DNA from: Phycisphaerales bacterium
Lineage (GTDB): Bacteria; Planctomycetota; Phycisphaerae; Phycisphaerales; UBA1924
Reading direction: 5' to 3'
NCBI GenBank assembly: GCA_029260495.1
Contig: JAJDDD010000006.1
Coordinates: 186,001-250,000 of the forward strand
DNA length: 64,000 nucleotides
Below, piece after piece: positions 45,491-53,903 of this stretch. Numbering within the stretch: position 1 is the stretch's first letter; every line of letters begins with the position of its first letter. Both the position numbers and the translations under genes were made by a program. Under the pieces are notes generated by a model. The model was not told where the DNA came from. It made no database searches and saw only the letters and a program-made list of their open reading frames with translations.

Positions 45491-46657
45491 ATGAAAGGAA
45501 TACGAACTGTGCCTTCAACTCGAACAGCCTCGCTCATTGCAGTCTTGGGAGCAATCGCGAGTAGCGGCGTCGCCAGCGCGGTCGATATTGAAATGCTGAC
45601 CATCGGGAATCCCGGCAACGCAGCTGACACCACCGGTCGCGGCGCTGTCAGCTATGAGTTTCGCGCCGGCACGTTCGAAGTGACCAATGCTGAGTACGTT
45701 GAATTTCTCAATGCCGTCGCCGCAGACGATCCAAACGGTCTTTATCAGCCTGTCATGACAACGAGTCTGCGCGGCGGCATACTCCGCTTCGGTGTTCCGG
45801 GCTCCTTTAGCTATCTGGTCAAAGCCAACTTCAGTGATAAACCCGCCAGCGGCTTCGAATGGGCCGCCGCCGCCCGGTTCTGCAACTGGCTTCACAACGG
45901 GCAGCCCACCGGCGCACAAATTCCAACAACAACCGAGGATGGCGCCTACGACATGTCTCTCCCGCTTGATCAACTGGTTCGCAAGCCCGGCGCCACCTGG
46001 TTCATCCCGTCTATCGACGAATGGCACAAAGCAGCGCATTATGATCCCGTCAATCCCGGCGCCGACGCCATGGGCTCACCTGACTATTGGCTATATCCCA
46101 CAACCTCCGACACACCACCCACACAAGCCTTCGGCGACACACCCAGCAACGGCGTTGTGCTCAATCCCGGGCCCAATGTCGCAAACTACCAGCGCGGCGT
46201 GAACTGGAACGGAACAGATTGCGGCGGAAATGATCCCTGTGGCAATGTCTCCACCGTCGGCAGTTGCGCCTCCACAAGCCCCTGGGGGCTCTTCGATATG
46301 GGTGGGAACATTTATGAGTTCACCGAAGAGCCGGGATTGCCTATTTCAGGTGATCCACCACTCCCCACTCGGCGGGCGCGCGGAGGTGATTTCTCCAACG
46401 AACTCGTCCTCCTTCGAAGCAACCTTGAGCCAGCTATTAATATGCAAGCCGGCGCCGCCAACTTCGGCATGCGCGTCTTCGCGCTCCCGCTCCCCTGCGC
46501 CGCAGACTTCAACGGCGACGGCTTCGTCGGCAGTGGTGACTTCTCAATCCTGCTTGGCAGTTGGGGACTCGCCGGCGCTGCGGATCTCGATGAGGACGGA
46601 ATCGTCGGAAGCGCCGACCTTGCAATTCTTCTGGGTTCCTGGGGCCCATGCTCATGA
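45491..46657 (+). CDS. Secreted SUMF1/FGE-fold protein with GC-type dockerin
   Basis: The protein has 388 residues from ATG 45491. A GTG at 45509 has a better RBS (AAGGA, 9 nt) and would give MPSTRTASLIAVLG as signal peptide, so the start is uncertain. The formylglycine-generating-enzyme fold is seen in FEVTNAEYVEFLNAV, TWFIPSIDEWHKAAHYDP, GLFDMGGNIYEFTEE and RARGGDFSN. The Cys pair of active FGEs is not seen near RARGGDFSN, so catalysis is doubtful; many secreted SUMF1 proteins are binding modules. The tail has CAADFNGDGFVGSGDFS and DLDEDGIVGSADLA, ending LLGSWGPCS. The next gene starts at or close to this stop. Confidence 0.8.
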   Translation: MKGIRTVPSTRTASLIAVLGAIASSGVASAVDIEMLTIGNPGNAADTTGRGAVSYEFRAGTFEVTNAEYVEFLNAVAADDPNGLYQPVMTTSLRGGILRFGVPGSFSYLVKANFSDKPASGFEWAAAARFCNWLHNGQPTGAQIPTTTEDGAYDMSLPLDQLVRKPGATWFIPSIDEWHKAAHYDPVNPGADAMGSPDYWLYPTTSDTPPTQAFGDTPSNGVVLNPGPNVANYQRGVNWNGTDCGGNDPCGNVSTVGSCASTSPWGLFDMGGNIYEFTEEPGLPISGDPPLPTRRARGGDFSNELVLLRSNLEPAINMQAGAANFGMRVFALPLPCAADFNGDGFVGSGDFSILLGSWGLAGAADLDEDGIVGSADLAILLGSWGPCS

Positions 46658-47349
46658 AAACGAATACTCGCGCATATGGAGACCGCTGGATGAGCAACGC
46701 ATATAAAATGTTCTCACTCGTTTCGCTCGGCCTGCTGAGCAATCAGATTTCTCACGCCGGCGGTTGCACACCACCCAACAACGAAACATGCGAAAACGCC
46801 ATTGTCCTCGCTTTTGACCAATTTCCACTGGATATTTCGGCGCCGCTCGGCTGTTTCAATGACGAAGTGGACAGGCCGTACTTTGACGTCTTCTTCCAAT
46901 ACGACTGCACCGAGTCGGGCGACTATGTGCTCGATATGTGCGGCAGCGTCGGCGACACATACCTCAAAGTCTATTCCGGCGGTTGTGGCCCCTTCGATGG
47001 CGAAATCTTTGCTGAAGGTGATGATGAATGCCCCGGCGGCTCGCCCCCGCCCGCAGACCCCATGATTACTGTCGCGCTCCAAGCTGGCACAACCTATTTC
47101 TTCGAGATCGGTTCGTGGCGTCCTGATCCGCCCTTCGCGCCGCCTCCCAATGCTCTCTACAACTTCAAAATTACATTTGGCTCCGCATGCATCGCTGACC
47201 TCAATGGCGACGGCGCTGTCGGCAGCGGTGATATGGCGATCCTCCTTGGCTCATGGGGGCTCCCTGCAGCTGCAGACCTCGATGGCAATGGCATCGTTGG
47301 CAGCTCCGACCTCGCGCTCATGCTCGGTTCCTGGGGGCCATGCTCTTGA
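46654..47349 (+). CDS. Secreted PPC-like beta-sandwich protein with GC-type dockerin
   Basis: The protein has 231 residues from ATG 46654 (ATGA overlap with the previous stop). ATG 46690 (MSNAYKMFSLVSLGLLSNQ) has GGAG 8 nt upstream and a more typical signal peptide, so either start is possible. The body (about 40-175) has paired Cys and a beta-sandwich of the pre-peptidase C-terminal type (DYVLDMCGSVGDTYLKVYSG, TTYFFEIGSW). The tail has CIADLNGDGAVGSGDMA and DLDGNGIVGSSDLA, ending LMLGSWGPCS. It is the shortest of the dockerin proteins here. Confidence 0.78.
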   Translation: MKTNTRAYGDRWMSNAYKMFSLVSLGLLSNQISHAGGCTPPNNETCENAIVLAFDQFPLDISAPLGCFNDEVDRPYFDVFFQYDCTESGDYVLDMCGSVGDTYLKVYSGGCGPFDGEIFAEGDDECPGGSPPPADPMITVALQAGTTYFFEIGSWRPDPPFAPPPNALYNFKITFGSACIADLNGDGAVGSGDMAILLGSWGLPAAADLDGNGIVGSSDLALMLGSWGPCS

Positions 47350-48839
47350 AACGCCAGTATCTATTCTATCCCGGGATCGCTTTACTCACGCTTGCAGCAG
47401 TTCAACCCGCTGCAGGTCAAACCGATACGCTCTCCACCGACGCCGATATCACCCTGACCGGCGAGATTGCCGGCGATCAGTTCGGCCGTTGGGTCGCGCT
47501 GCTCGACGATGTCGATATGGATGGTTTCGCCGACATCGCTGTGGGTTCACGAGGCAACGCGCTCTCTGGCTTAAACCAGGGCCGCGTGCAGGTCTTCTCG
47601 GGACAAACGCAAGCGCTGCTGTACACGCTTGACGGCGAGTCACCCAGCGACAACTTCAGTGAAGAGCTCGCAGACGCCGGCGATGTCGACAACGACGGTT
47701 GCTCCGATCTCATCGTCGGCGCCTGGGCAAGCAGCGCCGGGGGAACAGCCGCCGGCCGGGCCTATGTCTACTCCGGACGCACCGGAACTCTCCTGAAAAT
47801 GTTCACCGGCGAAGCCGCCAACGACAATCTCGGCGACACTGTCGGCGCCGCCGGCGATGTGAACAACGACGGCTGGGATGACGTACTCATCGGTGCTCCA
47901 ACCCACGACGGCGTCGCGCTCCGAACAGGCATTGTCTACGTGTACTCCGGGAAAGACTGGTCCCTCATTCGCACCCACGAAGGCGCCAATGAAAACGATC
48001 GGGTTGGCATCTCCGCCACCAGCGCCGGCGACATTAACGGCGACGGCTGCGATGACATCATCGTCGGCTCTCATCTCTTTGATCTCATCGGCCCGGGCGA
48101 CGATCGCGGTCGCGTCTGGGTGTACTCAGGCAAGGACGGCTCCGTCCTGCACACCTTCACCGGTGAATCGTCAGGCGACAACTTCGGCTGGTCTGCAGAA
48201 AACGCAGGTGATGTTAACAATGACGGCGTGCCCGACATCATCGTCGGCGCCTTGCTTAACGACGTCGCCGGATCAAACGCCGGTCGTGCCTATGTCTATT
48301 CCGGCGCCAACGGCGCACTCCTCTATACCTTCACCGGCGAAGGCCCCATCGAACGATTCGGCATCTCTGTCTCCACCGCCGGCGACGCCAACCATGACGG
48401 GCACGATGACGTCCTGATCGGCGCCTGGTTCGCCGTCGCGGATGGCGACCCAGGGCAAAACTTCGGCCGCGCCTACATCTACTCAGGCGCCGACGGCCAA
48501 CTTCTCCAGACTTTCACCGGCGCTGAGATCGATGAGCACTTGGGCCGACCAATTTCCGGCGGCAAAGACGTCAACAATGACGGCTCACCCGATGTCGCCG
48601 CCGGCGCTCGCGACAACGACACCGGAGGCGTCGACACCGGCCAGGCGTATGTCTTCTTTCTCGCGCCCCCGCCCTGCCTTGGAGATCTGAACGGCGACGG
48701 CAACGTCGGAAGCGCCGACAGCGCCATCATGCTCGGCTCATGGAACAATCCCGGCGGATCAGCCGACCTCAACGGCGACGGCTTCGTCGGCAGCGCCGAT
48801 TTCGCATTGCTCCTCGGCGCATGGGGCGCCTGCCCATGA
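47340..48839 (+). CDS. Secreted seven-unit FG-GAP protein with GC-type dockerin
   Basis: The protein has 499 residues from ATG 47340 (MLLKRQYLFYPGIALLTLAA, a clean signal peptide). This start lies 10 nt inside the previous gene, in its last Pro-Cys-Ser codons; the longer frame from 47253 is a shadow. Seven units carry GDxNNDGxxDxIVGA and GRAYVYSGxxGxLLxTFTGE, a seven-bladed integrin-like propeller. The tail has CLGDLNGDGNVGSADSA and DLNGDGFVGSADFA, ending LLGAWGACP. It is part of the five-gene dockerin run. Confidence 0.8.
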   Translation: MLLKRQYLFYPGIALLTLAAVQPAAGQTDTLSTDADITLTGEIAGDQFGRWVALLDDVDMDGFADIAVGSRGNALSGLNQGRVQVFSGQTQALLYTLDGESPSDNFSEELADAGDVDNDGCSDLIVGAWASSAGGTAAGRAYVYSGRTGTLLKMFTGEAANDNLGDTVGAAGDVNNDGWDDVLIGAPTHDGVALRTGIVYVYSGKDWSLIRTHEGANENDRVGISATSAGDINGDGCDDIIVGSHLFDLIGPGDDRGRVWVYSGKDGSVLHTFTGESSGDNFGWSAENAGDVNNDGVPDIIVGALLNDVAGSNAGRAYVYSGANGALLYTFTGEGPIERFGISVSTAGDANHDGHDDVLIGAWFAVADGDPGQNFGRAYIYSGADGQLLQTFTGAEIDEHLGRPISGGKDVNNDGSPDVAAGARDNDTGGVDTGQAYVFFLAPPPCLGDLNGDGNVGSADSAIMLGSWNNPGGSADLNGDGFVGSADFALLLGAWGACP

Positions 48840-50521
48840 AGCTCTTCGCCATTCACAATGCATGTATTGTCGCCTGCCTGTCATTCGTCGCGCCATCCGG
48901 CCTGTGCCTCGCCGGCTCCCCCTTCACCATCATCGAAGTCGCCCGCACCGATGACGAACCTCCAGGTCGTATCGGCGCCACCTTCACCGACTTCAACAAC
49001 GCCTCAATCAACTCATCCGGCGAAGTCGTCTTCGAGGCTCTCTACACCGGCGTCTCCAGCGGCAACGAGGGCATCTACCGATTTGCAAACAACACGCTCT
49101 CCCGCGCTCTTGACAACGGCTTCAACTTCCACCCCCCAGGCCAGGGCGGCGCCACTTCATGGTCAGGGTTCGGCGCCCCAGTCATCAATGCCGCCGGCCA
49201 TATCGCGTTCGGTGGAAACTACAGTTTCGGCGACGGCAATCTCGGCCTCTTCATCATGGACGAAAACAACGTCGTCGATGTCGTGATAGACAATAACCCC
49301 GCCACTCCCGTCCCCGGACAGCCAACTGCAATCGGCTTCTCAACGTTCCCTTTCAGCAGCGGCGTGCTCGCCTACCTCAGTGACTCCGGCCACTCCTCCG
49401 TCGTCGCGGAGTTTGTCGATTCAGCCTTCGCCTTCCACGACGGCCTCTACGCCGGCGCTGTTCCCGCAGCGCCTAGGCGCGCCGCCGACGACACTCAGAC
49501 GCCCCCCGGCCAGGCGCCGCCTGCGCAGTTCACCAGTTTCGATTTCTTCATGGCTCTCTGCCCCGATGGAGATGTCGTCATGCGCGGCCAATACAACGGC
49601 GGCGTCGGCTCATCAGGCATCTATCGCTACGATCGCTCCGCTGATGTGCTTCTCACCATCGCAGACGGTCTCGTCAGCCTCCCGAGCACCCAGCCGCCCA
49701 CCGCCAGCTTCCTGAGTGTCGATCCCTTCCCAAGCGCAGGGCCCAACGGCATGATCGCATTCGGCGCGACGTACACCGGCGGAATCGGCTCAAGAGGAAT
49801 CTTCCGCAGTGATAGCACGGGCACACTCGAAACCATCGTCCACAACGGCGTCGGCTCTTTCGCTGTCCCCGACAACCCAGGCAAAAGCTTCACAGTGTTC
49901 GGCACGCCTGTCATGAACCAGGCCGGCGATGTCCTCTTCTTCGCCGAGTTTGGCGCCGGTCCCGACGATGCGGGGCTCTTCCTCTGGCGCGAAGCACAAT
50001 CCGACTTTGTCAAAGTTGTCGATCTCTCAGACCCCGTCCCAGGCCAGCCCGGTGCTTCATTCTTCCTCTTCAGCAGCGCCTTTCTCAACGCTCAAGGCCA
50101 TGTCACAGTCGCGGGGCGCTACACAAGCGGAGTTGGCAACGAAGGCATCTATTTCTTCGATGGTGTTGCGCTCGGCCTCATCACCGATGAATCATTACCC
50201 CTCAACGGAGCTACACCAAGCAATGTTGATCTCTTTCTCGGCGCCAACGGCTCCGGCGGAGCCGACGGCAAACCATCTTCCATCAGCAACAACGATCAAA
50301 TCGTCTTCATCGCCACATTCCCCGATGGCTCCGAGGGCGTCTATCTCGCTTCACCACCACCCTGCCCAGCAGATCTCAATGGTGACGGCGCCGTAGGGAG
50401 CGGAGACTTCGCCATCATGCTCGGCTCATGGGGAACCGCCTTCGCAGACCTCGACGGCGATTCGATCGTCGGCAGCGCCGATCTCGCCCTGCTCCTCGGC
50501 GCCTGGGGCCCCTGCCCTTAG
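48836..50521 (+). CDS. Secreted repeat protein with GC-type dockerin
   Basis: The protein has 561 residues from ATG 48836 (ATGA overlap with the previous stop; MKLFAIHNACIVACLSFVAP is the signal peptide). The body has repeated segments such as INSSGEVVFEALYTGVSSGN then EGIYRF, and later AGPNGMIAFGATYTGGIGSR then GIFR, a propeller-like repeat family often found in PEP-CTERM or dockerin proteins. The tail has CPADLNGDGAVGSGDFA and DLDGDSIVGSADLA, ending LLGAWGPCP. It is the last gene of the dockerin run; 704 bp of non-coding DNA follows. Confidence 0.75.
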   Translation: MKLFAIHNACIVACLSFVAPSGLCLAGSPFTIIEVARTDDEPPGRIGATFTDFNNASINSSGEVVFEALYTGVSSGNEGIYRFANNTLSRALDNGFNFHPPGQGGATSWSGFGAPVINAAGHIAFGGNYSFGDGNLGLFIMDENNVVDVVIDNNPATPVPGQPTAIGFSTFPFSSGVLAYLSDSGHSSVVAEFVDSAFAFHDGLYAGAVPAAPRRAADDTQTPPGQAPPAQFTSFDFFMALCPDGDVVMRGQYNGGVGSSGIYRYDRSADVLLTIADGLVSLPSTQPPTASFLSVDPFPSAGPNGMIAFGATYTGGIGSRGIFRSDSTGTLETIVHNGVGSFAVPDNPGKSFTVFGTPVMNQAGDVLFFAEFGAGPDDAGLFLWREAQSDFVKVVDLSDPVPGQPGASFFLFSSAFLNAQGHVTVAGRYTSGVGNEGIYFFDGVALGLITDESLPLNGATPSNVDLFLGANGSGGADGKPSSISNNDQIVFIATFPDGSEGVYLASPPPCPADLNGDGAVGSGDFAIMLGSWGTAFADLDGDSIVGSADLALLLGAWGPCP

Positions 50522-50672
50522 GTCCCGCCAAGAAGGTGGGCCATGTGTGCGTTGACAAAATGCCCTTCCAAATCAATGAAGAGCCTGAGATGCCTCGCGC
50601 CAATCGGGCGGCAGGCCCGCACAGCAAATCCGCTGACGCGACCCATCAGTCCAAACATCGTTTCTCCAAAAA

Positions 50673-50707
50673 TGGCAAGGCCCGCGTGAGGGACGCGGGC
50701 GTTGCCA
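50673..50707 (-). terminator. Strong hairpin, terminator-like on the minus strand
   Basis: TGGCAA (50673-50678) pairs with TTGCCA (50702-50707) and GCCCGCG (50680-50686) with CGCGGGC (50694-50700), with one G-G mismatch and a 7-nt loop. Read on the minus strand it is followed by ATTTTTGG, so the T run favours termination of a leftward transcript. The plus-strand operon that ends at 50521 might also use it without a T run. Confidence 0.4.
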
Positions 50708-50712
50708 ATGCT

Positions 50713-50807
50713 GAGAGAGCAAGAGGGGAACTGAGGAAGGAAGAGGGAAAAAAACAAGGAGGGAAGAACAAAAAGGAGAGAGGAAATCAAAGGAGGAAGG
50801 GAACAAG
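50713..50807 (+). repeat. Polypurine tract
   Basis: 87 of 95 bases are A or G on the plus strand. The tract is made of irregular GGA/GAA/AAA blocks with no fixed unit. Confidence 0.8.
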
Positions 50808-51225
50808 TTTCAACCGTCTGATTTATGTGTTTCTCCACACTGAAAGGCGTCATCCACACGCAGACATCACGCGCACTTTCCAAAAAATCTCACACTTTTC
50901 CCCTCGCCCCTCACAACCCCCCGCGCCCCACCTCTTTGCGCCAGCGACACTTCGCCCTTGAATACAAAAATTCCGCCAAATCTCTGTCCAGGTCGTCGCC
51001 ACTGGGCGCCCCCGTCCTCTTGCCTGTATCCAACCGTCAATCCGCAGGCGCCCTGCGCTCCCAACTCGCCTTCCATCTGGCGCCAGAGAATCCAATCAAA
51101 GCCCGATCAAACATTTGCAACTCGCCGCTAATTCATCGACATTTCATCGGGATGTTGCTACACATCTACCTCAAACCTCGCCTGCACGACGCAGGGATCA
51201 GATTCAATGACTTAAAGGCAACAAC

Positions 51226-52098
51226 ATGAGCGGGAATACTGTTTTCTCAGATCGATACAAGCTTGTCGCAGAAGCAAACCGTCGAAATTACGCAAAGCGG
51301 GCAACGCGCTATGCCTCCAGTTGTGCGTGCATTCATGAGGAAGGCCTCGCGGGCGAACTCGAGGGTCTCTTGCGCACCGGGCTTTCACTCGTAGGCGATC
51401 TTGGCAGGCCTCCGCTTGCCCTCGATGCTTGTGGCGGCAGCGGCAACGCCGCTCTGAAAATGATCGAGCATGGTTGCAAAACTACACTCGCTGACATCTC
51501 TCCCGAACTGATTGAAATCTGTAAACAGGAATGCGACAATCGGGGTGTTCAATGCGACTTCGAGCTGGGGGAGATCGGCCAGTATCTCGATTCAACCGAT
51601 AATAAGTTTGACCTCATCACGTTTTCTTCTGCTCTCCACCATCTTGAAAATCCCCTTCTTGTTCTCTCACTTGCAACAGATTGCCTCAGCCCCGGAGGTG
51701 TGATCGTCACATTGTTCGATCCATGCCCGTCGCCCCGCGCCGTCAAGTTGGTCACCGAGCCCGTCCGAATCCTTACGCGAATCGTCAGAGAGCCATCCCT
51801 ACTGTATACGCGAACAGGCCCTGTGGTTCGCCGCTTCTTGCGCCGTGAATCAAAGGAAAAAATGGCGGCCCGGGCGCTGGAACTAAAAGATGACAATGTC
51901 GGGTTTATCGCTGAGTATCACGGCACGCGCGGGATCAACGATCGTGATCTTGTCGCCCGACTAAAAGAAGTGACACCAATAAGCGTTGTTGAGCATCACC
52001 GCTATGTCGGAGGCCACATCATTGCGCCCGTCAAATGGATGCTTAGAACGATGCGCATACCCAATCGATTCTCGCTCGTTCTTCAGAAACCACGATAA
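51226..52098 (+). CDS. Class I SAM-dependent methyltransferase
   Basis: The protein has 290 residues. Motif I is seen in LALDACGGSGNAALKMIEHG, the acidic strand in TLADISPELIEICK, motif IV in DLITFSSALHHLENPLLVLS and post-motif LSPGGVIVTLFDP. It is of the Methyltransf_11/25 type. The C-terminal 100 residues are basic and may contact substrate (VVRRFLRRESKEKMAA). No substrate can be read. It lies upstream of the kynurenine genes with 84 bp between, but nothing ties it to that pathway. Confidence 0.82.
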   Translation: MSGNTVFSDRYKLVAEANRRNYAKRATRYASSCACIHEEGLAGELEGLLRTGLSLVGDLGRPPLALDACGGSGNAALKMIEHGCKTTLADISPELIEICKQECDNRGVQCDFELGEIGQYLDSTDNKFDLITFSSALHHLENPLLVLSLATDCLSPGGVIVTLFDPCPSPRAVKLVTEPVRILTRIVREPSLLYTRTGPVVRRFLRRESKEKMAARALELKDDNVGFIAEYHGTRGINDRDLVARLKEVTPISVVEHHRYVGGHIIAPVKWMLRTMRIPNRFSLVLQKPR

Positions 52099-52182
52099 CT
52101 CGCCGGGCACACGATCGTTCTTCGCTCTTGATGAAATCGATCTTGAGCCCCGCCCGCCCAACAATCCGCGCCGGAGCCCGCC

Positions 52183-52734
52183 ATGACCACCATCTCCAAA
52201 CCCTTCAACCTCCACCAATGGATCGAAGACAACAAAGAGCACCTCAAACCCCCCGTCTCAAACAAACAGCTCTGTTCCGAAGCTGAAGATGTCATCGTCT
52301 TCGTCTCCGGCGGCCCCAACACGCGCAACGACTACCACGTCAACGCCACCGAGGAACTCTTCTATCAACTCAAAGGCGATGTCGCCGTCCGAGTTCGTCC
52401 GCTCGATGGCGCCAAACCCTACGACGTCGTCATCCGCGAAGGCGAGATGTTCCTCCTCCCCCGCTGGGTGCCCCACCGTCCCCAGCGCCCCGCAAACACC
52501 GTCGGCCTCATCGTCGAGTTCCCACGTGGCGACGAAGATGACGGCCTCCGCTGGTACTGCGAAAACTGTGATGAACTCGTCCATGAAGCAAAATGGCGCC
52601 TCAAAAAAATCGACGAAGACCTCGCCGTCATTATGAACAACTTCTGGAACGGCCCCGTCGAACAACGCACCTGCAAAAAATGCAACACCGTCATCGAACA
52701 CGCCGGCGAGTTCAAACTTTCACAATCCACATAA
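52183..52734 (+). CDS. 3-hydroxyanthranilate 3,4-dioxygenase
   Basis: The protein has 183 residues, the usual bacterial length, with GGAG about 8 nt upstream. Iron ligands of the cupin fold are His52 and Glu58 (YHVNATEELFYQL) and His98 (PRWVPHRP). The C-terminal rubredoxin-like metal site has Cys126/129 (CENC) and Cys164/167 (CKKC). It opens 3-hydroxyanthranilate to 2-amino-3-carboxymuconate semialdehyde using O2. It comes 54 bp before the ACMSD gene, which removes the product's carboxyl group. Confidence 0.95.
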   Translation: MTTISKPFNLHQWIEDNKEHLKPPVSNKQLCSEAEDVIVFVSGGPNTRNDYHVNATEELFYQLKGDVAVRVRPLDGAKPYDVVIREGEMFLLPRWVPHRPQRPANTVGLIVEFPRGDEDDGLRWYCENCDELVHEAKWRLKKIDEDLAVIMNNFWNGPVEQRTCKKCNTVIEHAGEFKLSQST

Positions 52735-52788
52735 CAACGCGCAGCTCATCAATACGCCCACAATACTTCCGGCGTCTTCGCCCTCCCC

Positions 52789-53853
52789 ATGCTCAAGCTC
52801 GACCTCCACACACACATCCTCCCCCAGCGCTGGCCCGACCTCCGCGCCCGCTACAACTGCGACGGCTTTCTCTCCATCGAACACACCAAACCCTGCTGCG
52901 CCCGCCTCTATAAAGACGGCGAGTTCTTCCGCGAAGTCCAGGAAAACTGCTGGAGCCCGAGCGCCCGCATCAAAGATTGCGACTCTGCCGGCATTCACGT
53001 CCAGGCTCTCTCAACCGTCCCCGTCATGTTCAGCTACTGGGCCAAACCCGAAGACGCCCACGACCTCTCCCAACTCCTCAACGATCACATCGCTTCAATC
53101 GTTCAAGACTTCCCCTCCCGCTTCGTAGGACTCGGCACAATCCCGCTCCAGTCGCCAACACTCGCCATCCGCGAACTCGAGCGCTGCGTAAATGAACTCA
53201 ACTTCCCCGGCGTTCAGATCGGCTCCCATGTCGAGCCCAACATCGCCTCAACCAGAACGCACGATTGGAATCTCTCCGACCCCGAACTCTTCCCCGTGCT
53301 CGAAGCCGCAGCCAATCTCGGCGCCGCCGTCTTCGTTCACCCCTGGGACATGATGGGCTCAGCCCAAATGCCCAGGTACTGGCTCCCCTGGCTCGTCGGA
53401 ATGCCCGCAGAAACCAGCCGCGCCATCTGCTCCATTATCTTCGCAGGCGTCCTCGAAAAACTCCCAACCCTTCGCATCGCTTTCGCGCACGGCGGCGGCG
53501 CCTTCCCCGCAACCATCGGCCGCATCGAGCACGGGTTCAACGTCCGTCCCGACCTCTGCGCCTGTGACACTGCAACAAACCCCCGCGCCCATCTCGCAAC
53601 AAACAACATCCCCGCCCGCTTCTGGGTTGACTCCCTCGTCCACGACGAACTCGCCCTCCGCACAATCATCAAACTCTTCTCACCCCAGCGCATCTGTCTC
53701 GGCTCCGACTACCCCTTCCCCCTCGGCGAACACACGCCCGGCGCCCTCATCAACTCCCTCCCCGATCTCACTCCCGCCGACAAACAAACCATGCTCGCCG
53801 GCGCCGCCCTCGAGTTCCTCGCGCTTGATGAAAAGAACTTCAAGACCACCTGA
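52789..53853 (+). CDS. 2-amino-3-carboxymuconate-6-semialdehyde decarboxylase
   Basis: The protein has 354 residues of the amidohydrolase fold. Zinc ligands match those of known ACMSD: His7 and His9 (LDLHTHILP), His184 ([10 protein letters not shown]), His234 ([10 protein letters not shown]) and Asp307 ([10 protein letters not shown]). It decarboxylates the unstable dioxygenase product, diverting it from quinolinate and NAD toward 2-aminomuconate semialdehyde and catabolism. Its position between the dioxygenase and kynureninase supports a degradative route. No strong RBS was seen. Confidence 0.93.
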   Translation: MLKLDLHTHILPQRWPDLRARYNCDGFLSIEHTKPCCARLYKDGEFFREVQENCWSPSARIKDCDSAGIHVQALSTVPVMFSYWAKPEDAHDLSQLLNDHIASIVQDFPSRFVGLGTIPLQSPTLAIRELERCVNELNFPGVQIGSHVEPNIASTRTHDWNLSDPELFPVLEAAANLGAAVFVHPWDMMGSAQMPRYWLPWLVGMPAETSRAICSIIFAGVLEKLPTLRIAFAHGGGAFPATIGRIEHGFNVRPDLCACDTATNPRAHLATNNIPARFWVDSLVHDELALRTIIKLFSPQRICLGSDYPFPLGEHTPGALINSLPDLTPADKQTMLAGAALEFLALDEKNFKTT

Positions 53854-53903
53854 ACGCCCCCGCGCTCCCGCGTTCACCATCCTCGCCTCGCTACACTTAA
53901 AAA

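Larger units (their letters stand above)
50522..51225. other. 704-bp intergenic region with hairpin and polypurine tract
   Basis: No convincing gene is present. Open frames on both strands are short and compositionally biased. It holds the hairpin at 50673-50707 and the polypurine tract at 50713-50807. From about 50880 on it is C-rich and unstructured as far as I can see, up to a weak RBS (AAAGG) before 51226. Confidence 0.5.

Noticed and set aside
50518-50883. 121-residue minus-strand open frame with a hydrophobic run
   Set aside because: The hydrophobic run is simply the complement of the polypurine tract. No RBS or family feature.
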